A DNA stretch of 13,304 bases, from contig JARKQP010000702.1 in assembly GCA_029974875.1 (NCBI GenBank), positions 1 to 13,304 of the forward strand. Direction: 5' to 3'. Source of the stretch: Mobilitalea sp. (GTDB taxonomy: Bacteria; Bacillota_A; Clostridia; Lachnospirales; Lachnospiraceae). The position numbers were made by a program, and so were the translations under genes. This document shows positions 1 through 6,590 of this stretch, piece by piece. The notes beneath the pieces are model-generated. The model ran no database searches, was not told the DNA's origin, and saw only the letters and a program-made list of their open reading frames with translations. The first letter of the stretch is position 1. The number at the start of each line of letters is the position of its first letter.

Positions 1-145
1 CATCATAGATTCTGGAGCCCTTCGCCCTGTCAATGAACAGGGGGCTGCCACCGACGGAGCGGAAGGCCCTGACCGGGCTGTTAACGCCGCCCGGCATGAG
101 CCCGCATGCTTTTTCGTATAGCTTTTCCGATTTTCCCAGCTTCAT
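1..145 (-). CDS. hemL: Glutamate-1-semialdehyde 2,1-aminomutase, N-terminal fragment (runs off the window)
   Basis: Reading the minus strand from the ATG at 145 gives 48 codons that continue past base 1. The start reads [13 protein letters not shown], followed by [13 protein letters not shown] and [12 protein letters not shown]. The [11 protein letters not shown] block is the hallmark N-terminus of HemL, a PLP enzyme that converts glutamate-1-semialdehyde to 5-aminolevulinate in the cytoplasm. An AAGGGG ribosome binding site lies about 10 nt upstream. The gene is co-directional with hemB (174-nt gap, no clear terminator between them), so it is probably the last visible gene of the tetrapyrrole operon. 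It supplies the step between HemA and HemB. The PLP lysine lies outside the window, so only the start is confirmed. Confidence 0.93.
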   Translation of the reverse strand, partial: MKLGKSEKLYEKACGLMPGGVNSPVRAFRSVGGSPLFIDRAKGSRIYD

Positions 146-252
146 CTTGCTGTTACCCCTTTCACTCTATTTATTCCATATGGGCGGTTGTGAAGCCCAA
201 AACTGCGGCAGCCTTCCATACCGTTGATCCAGGTTTTCCGGCTATGGTGCCT

Positions 253-336
253 CTATTTTTTTAACCACTATGTAATGCCAAGTATCCCACAATGCAATTC
301 CTGAACATCCACATAGCTACTATTTTAACCACTGTG
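253..336 (-). repeat. Short duplicated copy of the hemB 3' end
   Basis: The last codons and stop of hemB (320-336, plus strand CTATTTTAACCACTGTG) recur at 253-272 as CTATTTTTTTAACCACTATG. The second copy has three extra T and one G-to-A change. Both copies lie in the 174-nt spacer between hemB and hemL, which otherwise holds no gene. It may be the remnant of a small tandem duplication or chance in an AT-rich spacer. Confidence 0.4.
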
Positions 337-1279
337 CAACATCAAGGGCATGGTAGGTGATGATGATTCTTGCACCTGCCCGCTTAATCGCCAGGATATT
401 TTCCATCACAATCTTCTTCTCATCAATCCAGCCATTTAAAGCAGCCGCCTTTACCATGGAATATTCCGCACTCACATTATAGGCCGCCACCGGGCAGTCC
501 ACCAGATCCGCCACGGTCTTTAAGACATCCAGATAGGCAAGTGCCGGCTTTACCATAACCATATCCGCACCCTCCATCAGATCCTCTTCCACCTCAAGAA
601 TTGCCTCCTTAACATTGGCCGGATCCATCTGATAGGTCTTCCGGTCACCGAAGCCCGGTGCCGAATGTGCCGCGTCACGGAAAGGGGAATAATATCCTGA
701 GGCGTATTTCGCACTATATGCAAGGATGGCCACGTCTGCAAAGCCCTGCTCATCCAAGGCCTTTCTGATCACCCCTACCCTTCCGTCCATCATATCGGAG
801 GGGGCAATGATATCCGCCCCAGCCCTTGCAAGGCTGACCGATGATTTTGCCAGAAGCGGAAGGGTTTCATCATTGATGATCTTCCCGTCCCTGACTACCC
901 CGCAATGTCCGTGGTCCGTATATTCACATAAACAGACATCTGCTATCACTAACAGCTCCGGGTATTTTCCCTTAATATAGCGGATCGCCTGCTGGGTCAC
1001 ACCCTGGTCATCATAGGCTCCGCTTCCCAGCGGATCCTTATGCTTCGGAATACCAAATAGGAGGACACCTGAAATCCCTGCCCGGTGAACCCGCTCCAGT
1101 TCCCCGTCCAGCTCATCAACTGAGAACTGGTAGATCCCCGGCATGGAGGCGATAGGATTTTTAATCTTTTCACCTTCTATTACAAAGATCGGGTAAATCA
1201 GCTCGGATGCCTCCAGTTTGGTTTCCCTGACTAACCTTCTCATAGGCTCGCTGACCCTCAGCCTTCTCATTCTCTTCAT
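320..1279 (-). CDS. hemB: Delta-aminolevulinic acid dehydratase (porphobilinogen synthase), zinc type
   Basis: This gene encodes a 319-residue cytoplasmic enzyme that condenses two 5-aminolevulinate molecules into porphobilinogen. The three zinc cysteines are visible as DVCLCEYTDHGHCG (C116, C118, C126), so this is the zinc-dependent class rather than the magnesium-only class. The two Schiff-base lysines are K191 in AYSAKYASGYYSPFRDA and K244 in MVMVKPALAYLD. The start at 1279 (MKRMRRLR) is chosen because GGAGG lies 5 nt upstream; an in-frame ATG at 1309 has no comparable site. It follows cobA-hemD in the operon and precedes hemL. The 111-nt gap from cobA-hemD is almost entirely made of hairpins. 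Length is normal for the family. Confidence 0.97.
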   Translation of the reverse strand: MKRMRRLRVSEPMRRLVRETKLEASELIYPIFVIEGEKIKNPIASMPGIYQFSVDELDGELERVHRAGISGVLLFGIPKHKDPLGSGAYDDQGVTQQAIRYIKGKYPELLVIADVCLCEYTDHGHCGVVRDGKIINDETLPLLAKSSVSLARAGADIIAPSDMMDGRVGVIRKALDEQGFADVAILAYSAKYASGYYSPFRDAAHSAPGFGDRKTYQMDPANVKEAILEVEEDLMEGADMVMVKPALAYLDVLKTVADLVDCPVAAYNVSAEYSMVKAAALNGWIDEKKIVMENILAIKRAGARIIITYHALDVAQWLK

Positions 1280-1292
1280 AGTAACCTCCATC

Positions 1293-1308
1293 TGCCGCTT
1301 CAGCGGCA
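1293..1308 (-). other. GC hairpin directly 5' of the hemB ribosome binding site
   Basis: TGCCGC-TTCA-GCGGCA forms a 6-bp stem with a four-base loop. In the hemB mRNA it ends 3 nt before the GGAGG at 1285-1289. It may shield or expose the ribosome binding site or block 5'-to-3' or 3'-to-5' mRNA decay; no U-tract follows, so it is not a terminator. A similar hairpin precedes hemC. Confidence 0.6.
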
Positions 1309-1321
1309 TAAATATTCAATG

Positions 1322-1410
1322 GGAAGAATGCTGCTTTTGCATTCTTCCAGTGTGAAGCATAGAAGTTGTTAGGCACCGTCTTGTGGTGCCTTAGAACTTC
1401 TCTTCACACT
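1322..1410 (-). repeat. Compound palindromic element between cobA-hemD and hemB
   Basis: Two abutting hairpins fill this stretch. The first is a three-tier stem: AGTGTGAAG (1349-1357) with CTTCACACT (1402-1410), AGAAGTT (1361-1367) with AACTTCT (1395-1401), and AGGCACC (1371-1377) with GGTGCCT (1385-1391), around a 7-nt loop. The second is a perfect 10-bp stem, GGAAGAATGC (1322-1331) with GCATTCTTCC (1339-1348). All pairs are exact. The cobA-hemD stop codon (1391-1393) and its last codons lie inside the first hairpin. No U-tract follows on the transcribed strand. It could be an intergenic palindromic repeat insertion or an mRNA stability or processing element; which one cannot be told from one copy. 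Confidence 0.75.
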
Positions 1411-2926
1411 TCCCCTTCTCATATACACTCCCTAAAATCCTTTGCACCATACCTGACGCACTGGCTTCGTCAGCCATCAACAGGTTAGTAAATCCATACT
1501 CCTCCAAAGCCTGCCTTGTCGCTTCACCGATACAGACCATATCCTTAGCTTTTAACTGCTCCCGCTCTTCCCCTGACATTCCCTTCAAAAGTCCATGGAC
1601 TCCTGAGGCGCTGGCAAAGGTCAGATAATCAAACTTACACACCTGCTCTACGTCCGGCAGCAGCTCCCGGTCTGTTTCCCTGATATCATAGATTTTGATA
1701 TCATCAAAGCAGAGTGAATATTTCCCAAGGATGCTGACCAGCTCCTCTGATCCCTGCTTGGCACGGGGAATTAAAAGTCTGCCCCCGTCCTCCTTTGCCA
1801 GGGCTCCCAGCTCCCTTGCCAAAGCCACCGCATTCGCCTGTGAAGGTAGAAAATCCGCCTGGAAGCCTTGCTTTAGCAACGCTGCTTCCGTCCCTTTACC
1901 GACAACCGCAAACCGGAGCTTCGCAAGCCTGCGAAGATCCAGCTGCAATTCCTTCCATCTGAGGAAGCAAACCTCCACTGCATTTGTACTTGTAAAGACC
2001 AGCCATTGATATCTTTCGATGGACCTTAGAGCTTCATCAAACGCCATATTATCCTGATAGACCTGCAGCGTTGACTGGCTGATGACTTCTACCTGTCCAC
2101 CCAGTTCTTCCAGCTGTTGCTGCAGCTTATCCGTAATATTAGGGGTACCGCTGATCCCGATCCTGATACCGGTAAGAGGAAGCTCTTCCTTTGCCTGAAA
2201 ATGAAAGGCTGCCACATCACCGACAATAATGACCGCCGGAGCCTTGATGTCAGCCTCCTTAACCTTAAGGCAGATGTCCTGCAGGGTTCCCCTTGCCTCC
2301 TCCTGCCATATCGTCGTACCGTTCGCCACCACCGCTACCGGTGTGTCAGCAGGCCTTCCATGCTCCATAAGGGTTGCCGCAATTTTCTCCAGGTTACTAA
2401 CTCCCATGAGGATCACCAGGGTTCCTGTCAGCTTCGCCAGATGCTTAAAATCCTCCGGCAGGTTTCCTTCCCTTTCCGCCGTATGCCCTGTAACAACAGA
2501 GAAGCTCTGGCTCGCTCCGCGGTGGGTGACCGGGATTCCGGCGTAGGTTGGCACTGCAATGGAGGATGTAATTCCCGGCACTACTTCATAAGGAATTCCG
2601 TGCTGCTCCATGGTCAGGATCTCTTCGCCGCCGCGCCCGAAGACAAAGGAATCCCCTCCCTTGAGGTGGACAACCTGCTTATGCAGCCTTGCCTGCTCCA
2701 CAATAATCCGGTTAATTTCCTCCTGGTTGATCGCATGGTGTCCTACGATTTTTCCCACATTTATTTTCACGCAGTCTTCCTTTAGATATTTTAACAAATT
2801 GATGGATGCCAGCCTGTCATAAATCACAGCATCACAGGTCTGTAATAGCCGCAGGCCTTTCTGGGTAATAAGCTCCGGATCCCCGGGTCCCGCTCCGACC
2901 AGATATACTTTTCCTACTCCGTCCAT
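1391..2926 (-). CDS. cobA-hemD: Fused uroporphyrinogen-III C-methyltransferase / uroporphyrinogen-III synthase
   Basis: This is a 511-residue two-domain cytoplasmic protein. Residues 1-245 are the SAM-dependent methyltransferase (SUMT), with VYLVGAGPGDPELIT at 7-21, LKGGDSFVFGRGGEE at 88-102, VVPGITSSIAVPTYAGIPVT near 115-134, and AVIIVGDV at 231-238. Residues 250-500 are uroporphyrinogen-III synthase, with FTSTNAV (311-317), FASASGV (437-443) and IGEATRQAL (466-474). The first domain makes precorrin-2 from uroporphyrinogen III; the second closes the ring. The start at 2926 is preferred: AAGGAG lies upstream at good spacing, and upstream in-frame codons to 3010 would overlap hemC and do not resemble the family. 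It lies 58 nt after hemC. Such fusions are known in Firmicutes and couple ring closure to methylation. Confidence 0.96.
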   Translation of the reverse strand: MDGVGKVYLVGAGPGDPELITQKGLRLLQTCDAVIYDRLASINLLKYLKEDCVKINVGKIVGHHAINQEEINRIIVEQARLHKQVVHLKGGDSFVFGRGGEEILTMEQHGIPYEVVPGITSSIAVPTYAGIPVTHRGASQSFSVVTGHTAEREGNLPEDFKHLAKLTGTLVILMGVSNLEKIAATLMEHGRPADTPVAVVANGTTIWQEEARGTLQDICLKVKEADIKAPAVIIVGDVAAFHFQAKEELPLTGIRIGISGTPNITDKLQQQLEELGGQVEVISQSTLQVYQDNMAFDEALRSIERYQWLVFTSTNAVEVCFLRWKELQLDLRRLAKLRFAVVGKGTEAALLKQGFQADFLPSQANAVALARELGALAKEDGGRLLIPRAKQGSEELVSILGKYSLCFDDIKIYDIRETDRELLPDVEQVCKFDYLTFASASGVHGLLKGMSGEEREQLKAKDMVCIGEATRQALEEYGFTNLLMADEASASGMVQRILGSVYEKGKCEEKF

Positions 2927-2984
2927 GCTTTCTCCTTCTATATATTTAATAAAACTGCCTTTTTCACAAAATCCTATGTAAATC

Positions 2985-3866
2985 TCAGGTAAATGCCAGC
3001 TTTCCGGCAACCCTGACCGCTAATTCCACGTAATTTTCGGCCTTATCCCCATCCTGGACCCGGTGGCACCTGTCTCCCTGCTGATAAACCGCATCAATGC
3101 AGAGCCGGCCCGCTTCCATCCTGGAATATACCCCGATTGCCTCATGGCAGCCTGCATTCATCAGCTCCAATACCTTACGCTCCGTCTTTAAGCAGATTTC
3201 CGTATTAACATCGTTAATTTGTCTGACCAGCTCCGCTAATTTGTCCCCCACTCTTCCTTCTACTGCCAGGATTCCCTGCCCTGCTGCCGGAATAAAGTCC
3301 CTGGTCGGAAGGTAATGGAAGTGGAGCTCTTTATCCCCGGTCAGACCCAGGCGCTTTAAACCAGCCGCCGCCAGGATAATTCCATCATATTCTCCAGCCT
3401 TTAGCTTCTCCAGCCGCGTCGGGACATTCCCCCGTAAGCTCCTGCATTCTGCCTGATAATATTGTTTAATCTGGAACTGCCTGCGGAGGCTGCTGGTACC
3501 GAGCACACATTCCTTACCGGCTTCCAGCTCCTTTCCCACGCTGACTAATACATCCCTAGGATCCTCCCGCTCCGGAATCCCAATGATCCCAAGTCCTTCG
3601 GGAAGCTTTGTCGTCATATCCTTTGCGCTATGGACTGCCAGGTCAATCCTTCCTTCTAATAATGCTTCCTCAAATGCATCGACAAAAACCCCTTTTCCCC
3701 CAAAGGAAAGCAAGGGCTTATCCAGGATTTCATCCCCTACGGTGCTGATAGGGATAACCTCAAAGGTCAGTCCCGGGTCTATCCTGCCCAGCTGCTCCAT
3801 GATAAAATTTGTCTGTACCATTGCTAATTTGCTCTTTCTGGAGCCTATCTTTACAACACGCTGCAT
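2985..3866 (-). CDS. hemC: Porphobilinogen deaminase (hydroxymethylbilane synthase)
   Basis: This is a 293-residue cytoplasmic enzyme that joins four porphobilinogens into hydroxymethylbilane. The N-terminal KIGSRKSKLAMVQT, the catalytic aspartate D83 in HSAKDM, the GTSSLRRQ and RGNVPTRLEKL arginine blocks (123-157), and the cofactor cysteine C240 in NAGCHEAIGVYS are all present. Length is normal to slightly short. It follows the precorrin-2 dehydrogenase gene after an 81-nt spacer carrying two GC hairpins. The only strong ribosome binding site, GGGAGG at 3880-3885, is about 13 nt from the ATG, longer than usual; no better in-frame start is visible. Confidence 0.97.
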   Translation of the reverse strand: MQRVVKIGSRKSKLAMVQTNFIMEQLGRIDPGLTFEVIPISTVGDEILDKPLLSFGGKGVFVDAFEEALLEGRIDLAVHSAKDMTTKLPEGLGIIGIPEREDPRDVLVSVGKELEAGKECVLGTSSLRRQFQIKQYYQAECRSLRGNVPTRLEKLKAGEYDGIILAAAGLKRLGLTGDKELHFHYLPTRDFIPAAGQGILAVEGRVGDKLAELVRQINDVNTEICLKTERKVLELMNAGCHEAIGVYSRMEAGRLCIDAVYQQGDRCHRVQDGDKAENYVELAVRVAGKLAFT

Positions 3867-3886
3867 AAGCCTAAATTAACCTCCCT

Positions 3887-3925
3887 AATCCGCCGTGAGG
3901 CGGATTTTTCTGCCCCAGGTGGGGC
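3887..3925 (-). other. Tandem tetraloop hairpins ahead of the hemC ribosome binding site
   Basis: AATCCGCC-GTGA-GGCGGATT (3887-3906, 8-bp stem) and GCCCC-AGGT-GGGGC (3912-3925, 5-bp stem) lie back to back. In the operon mRNA the larger one ends 1 nt before GGGAGG. On the plus strand the larger hairpin runs into TTTTT, so it could stop antisense transcription. On the transcribed minus strand no U-tract follows, so it should not terminate the operon. A role in message stability or hemC translation is inference. Confidence 0.6.
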
Positions 3926-3947
3926 TTTCCCCATAGTTTTTGATCCT

Positions 3948-4571
3948 CTATTCAGAACCAGATTCCTGTTTTATTAACAATTCAATATCTTCCTGCGTAA
4001 GGTTCCCCTCTTTTTCCTCTCCAAGGTCAACCAGCTTCTTAAAAATCCCTGCCCTGACCTTCTCAGAGGGAATACGCTGCTTAACAATTTCCCGGCAGGA
4101 GCCCAGCACCTGGACCAGCTTTTCGTAATATGCCGGTATCTGGTCTTCAACCAGCTTTTTAATACGCCCTGCCATCACAGGACTTTTTCCTGAGGTGGTT
4201 ACCCCGACCGTAATATCCCCCTGACGGATATAGGCAGGAAACAGGAAGCTGCAATGCTCCGGCTGGTCAACCGTATTCACCAGAAGCTTACGCTCCTTAC
4301 ATGCGCTTGAAATCCGTGCATTCACCTCTTCCCTGTCCGTCGCTGCTATGACGAAAAAGGCTTGGTCCAAATCCTCCTCCTGGTATTCCCGGAGCAGCAC
4401 CGTAACCTCCTCCCTTCTTTGCCATATCCCATCACAGACCTTGGGGGCAACGACGGTCACCCTTGCCTCAAATTCAAGGAGTGCCAAAACCTTGCGCAGA
4501 GCCACAGCACCGCCGCCAAAAATATAGCATTCCTTCTCTTTCAGATCCACAAAGAACGGAAAATATGCCAT
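3948..4571 (-). CDS. Precorrin-2 dehydrogenase (siroheme synthase N-terminal domain type; YlnF/SirC-like)
   Basis: This is a 207-residue NAD-dependent enzyme that oxidises precorrin-2 to sirohydrochlorin. It matches the N-terminal domain of CysG without the methyltransferase half, which in this operon is supplied by the CobA domain of the fusion. The N-terminal FFVDLKEKECYIFGGGAVALRK has the GGGxVAxRK nucleotide-binding signature (19-27). D102 in VNTVDQPEHCSFLFPA corresponds to the catalytic aspartate of CysG (D104 there). TTSGKSPVMAGRIKKLVE (about 140-157) is the family's next conserved block. The start has AGGAGG 5 nt upstream. It sits between hemA and hemC. Whether it also chelates iron, as CysG does, cannot be decided; a separate chelatase is not in view. 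Confidence 0.92.
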   Translation of the reverse strand: MAYFPFFVDLKEKECYIFGGGAVALRKVLALLEFEARVTVVAPKVCDGIWQRREEVTVLLREYQEEDLDQAFFVIAATDREEVNARISSACKERKLLVNTVDQPEHCSFLFPAYIRQGDITVGVTTSGKSPVMAGRIKKLVEDQIPAYYEKLVQVLGSCREIVKQRIPSEKVRAGIFKKLVDLGEEKEGNLTQEDIELLIKQESGSE

Positions 4572-4652
4572 CCCTTCCTCCTCTCAACTCTCTCCCAGCC
4601 GATTATGAAACTCCAAAAACTAATTTCTCCGGCTACACTGCTCCGCAATTGG

Positions 4653-5798
4653 CTAAACCATTTCCTGAAGGAGCTTTAGCAGGCCTGAAAGCTCCTCATG
4701 GCTGGCCTTCTCCTTTAATTCATATAAAATATGTTCGAAGGACCGTCCGGTGAGCCTTTGCTTCACCTTCGGAAGCTGGGGCAGGAATTCATGGAAGCTT
4801 ATCTCCTTCCTTGTTTCCTCCATATGCTTTTCCAGAAGCCGCCTGGCTTCTATGACTTCCTGCTCCTTTATCAGGATATTATGCCTTGCAACCTCCTCAT
4901 AATAATCCATGTCATGAAGAACGGCTCCCTCCTGCTTTATAACATCCTTATCTATATCCATCGGTACGGACAGGTCAATAAAAATCCGTTCCTTATTGCT
5001 TGTAATATTTGCAGCAAGCTCACGGTATGTAATGGTATAATGGGGACTTGTAGTAGCACTGATAATAATATCCGCTTCGTCCATGTACCGGTAACGCTCC
5101 TGATAAGGAACGATTTCCAGCTTCTCATACCTTCCATGGATGCTCTCCGGTGTGTTGTGGCTCCTTGTTGTACCAACCAGCCGGATCCCGGGTTTTCCAT
5201 AGAGATTCTTCATTACAATAGAACCCATTTTTCCCGACACGCCTATAATCAGAACCTTTTTACTTTCCTTTTGATAACTCATGACCTCATTTGCCACCAG
5301 GGTTCCGATTGAGATTGAGGTCTTAGATAATCTTGTCTCCGTCTTTATCTTCTTCGCACAGGTAATTGCAGCCTGGAACAGGGTGTTGAGCAGATACTTT
5401 GTCGTACCCAGCTTCAGTGCCCTTTCATAGGCCTCCTTCACCTGGCCAAGGATCTCATCCTCCCCAACCACCATGGATTCCATGCCGCAGGTAACCTGGA
5501 ATAAGTGATGGATTGCTTTCTCTCCCATATAGATAAGAAAGTGTTTTCTCAAAGCCTCCACATCCATCTGCTTAAACTGTGCCAGGCGCTGCTGCAGTTC
5601 CAAAACATGCTGGTTATTTCCCCGGAAATACAACTCTGTCCGGTTACAGGTCGATAAAAGGACACATTCCTGGAGGGCACCGCTGTCCGCAATGCCCCCC
5701 AGGAATCTTTCCTGTTCTTCTATCGAAAATGAAAACAATGCCCTGGTCTCCACCGGAGCAGTCTTATGGCTGATACTGATACTAATAAATTGTTCCAT
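4653..5798 (-). CDS. hemA: Glutamyl-tRNA reductase
   Basis: This is a 381-residue enzyme that reduces glutamyl-tRNA to glutamate-1-semialdehyde, the committed step of the C5 pathway. The catalytic cysteine C51 lies in VLLSTCNRTELY, and the substrate domain motif GMESMVVGEDEILGQVKEAY spans 105-124. The NADPH domain begins with VLIIGVSGKMG (182-192). This has GxxGxxG spacing, one residue longer than the usual GAGEMG of HemA. The C-terminal dimerisation region is short, so the whole protein is shorter than many HemA proteins (often above 410 residues). GAAGGAAG precedes the ATG. It is the first gene of the operon and stands 58 nt behind the predicted transcription start. Confidence 0.95.
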   Translation of the reverse strand: MEQFISISISHKTAPVETRALFSFSIEEQERFLGGIADSGALQECVLLSTCNRTELYFRGNNQHVLELQQRLAQFKQMDVEALRKHFLIYMGEKAIHHLFQVTCGMESMVVGEDEILGQVKEAYERALKLGTTKYLLNTLFQAAITCAKKIKTETRLSKTSISIGTLVANEVMSYQKESKKVLIIGVSGKMGSIVMKNLYGKPGIRLVGTTRSHNTPESIHGRYEKLEIVPYQERYRYMDEADIIISATTSPHYTITYRELAANITSNKERIFIDLSVPMDIDKDVIKQEGAVLHDMDYYEEVARHNILIKEQEVIEARRLLEKHMEETRKEISFHEFLPQLPKVKQRLTGRSFEHILYELKEKASHEELSGLLKLLQEMV

Positions 5799-5862
5799 TT
5801 TAAGCTTCCTTCGTAACGTATTCCGGCCAGGCTCCTTACAAATTACAAGCTAGCCTACGCAA

Positions 5863-5892
5863 AGTATAGTATTCCTTTCATCACATTGTCAA
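5863..5892 (-). promoter_or_regulatory. Sigma-A promoter of the tetrapyrrole operon
   Basis: On the minus strand TTGACA (5887-5892) and TATACT (5863-5868) are separated by 18 bp. This predicts a start near 5856 and a leader of about 58 nt before hemA. The -35 box is only 6 nt beyond the stop codon of the upstream peptidase-like gene. The leader is too short for a cobalamin or other large riboswitch. Confidence 0.82.
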
Positions 5893-5898
5893 TATACT

Positions 5899-6528
5899 TT
5901 ATATCAAATATTCTATACTATCCATGGAAAGACAGGTTGTCGTATTATACATTAGCACACACTCCCGTCCATCCTCCTTGCCGAGTGCATAGTCACCCTT
6001 ACCCCCGCTGTTCATGATATCATGCAGGATCCGGCGGTTCATTCTTGTAGGGGCATCATTTATAATATCAATTCCTTTTCTATAAAAGGGCTTCACCCTA
6101 TAATAAGGATCAAACACATAAATATACTGGTCATCTATGCCTGTCAGCAGCACGTAGTGCCACACTCCCAGCATAACCCTTGCAACAACGGCGCCCCCCT
6201 GTCCGAGGCATTCTGCGATACGGCTGCTCTGGCTGATGCGGACTTCCTTACCATTCATTACCTTGCAGTGGACCGGCCATTTTTTCACCCTTCCAAATTG
6301 GTTCAGCCAATTTGCTAAAAACAGCATAGCCATCCCCGTTGTTCCATTCTTATGGGCTTCCCCATCCTTATTGTAGCCATCCAGGCTATAAAGCATAATA
6401 TTTCTTACTACTTCAGGTGCGATATCCTGCCTGTGGAATAAATAGCTGATGGCGTTCAGCATAGTCGTCGGCCCGCAATCATATTCAGTCGTCTGGTAGT
6501 GTAATGGATTTTTCATTTTACTTATCAT
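5899..6528 (-). CDS. C39-like cysteine peptidase-fold protein, cytoplasmic, function unknown
   Basis: This 209-residue protein has the papain-like C39 arrangement. Q12 and C18 lie in HYQTTEYDCGPTT, H124 in GVWHYVLLTG, and D140 in YIYVFDPYYR, in the order Gln, Cys, His, Asp/Asn expected for an active enzyme. There is no signal peptide, no membrane segment and no ABC-transporter domain, so it is not a bacteriocin-processing exporter; it fits the stand-alone Peptidase_C39_2-like proteins. The ATG at 6528 and the one at 6516 are both possible; GGAAGG lies very close to the first and rather far from the second. It lies 62 nt after the M20 peptidase gene on the same strand, so the two may be co-transcribed. 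Substrate is unknown. Confidence 0.8.
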   Translation of the reverse strand: MISKMKNPLHYQTTEYDCGPTTMLNAISYLFHRQDIAPEVVRNIMLYSLDGYNKDGEAHKNGTTGMAMLFLANWLNQFGRVKKWPVHCKVMNGKEVRISQSSRIAECLGQGGAVVARVMLGVWHYVLLTGIDDQYIYVFDPYYRVKPFYRKGIDIINDAPTRMNRRILHDIMNSGGKGDYALGKEDGRECVLMYNTTTCLSMDSIEYLI

Positions 6529-6590
6529 GCCCTTCCACTTTTAATCTCTTTAATCTAAGAATAACCGGCCTTATAAAGGGATCCGTGGGA

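Noticed and set aside
33..227. Plus-strand ORF of 64 codons at the left end
   Set aside because: It is antisense to the clear hemL N-terminus at 1-145 and has no family resemblance.
1170..1376. Minus-strand ORF across the hemB start and the palindromic spacer
   Set aside because: Out of frame with hemB, reads through the hairpin element, and lacks a ribosome binding site.
2117..2785. 222-codon plus-strand ORF inside cobA-hemD
   Set aside because: The opposite strand encodes a fully motif-supported enzyme; the plus-strand product is Cys/His/Arg-rich and has no domain or ribosome binding site.
3887..3909. Operon terminator between the precorrin-2 dehydrogenase gene and hemC
   Set aside because: The T-tract follows the hairpin only on the plus strand, opposite to the direction of the operon.
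4731..5312. 193-codon plus-strand ORF inside hemA
   Set aside because: Shadow of hemA on the other strand; no start signal or recognisable motif.
5799..5862. Riboswitch or T-box in the hemA leader
   Set aside because: The predicted leader is only about 58 nt and lacks any cobalamin, S-box or T-box core.
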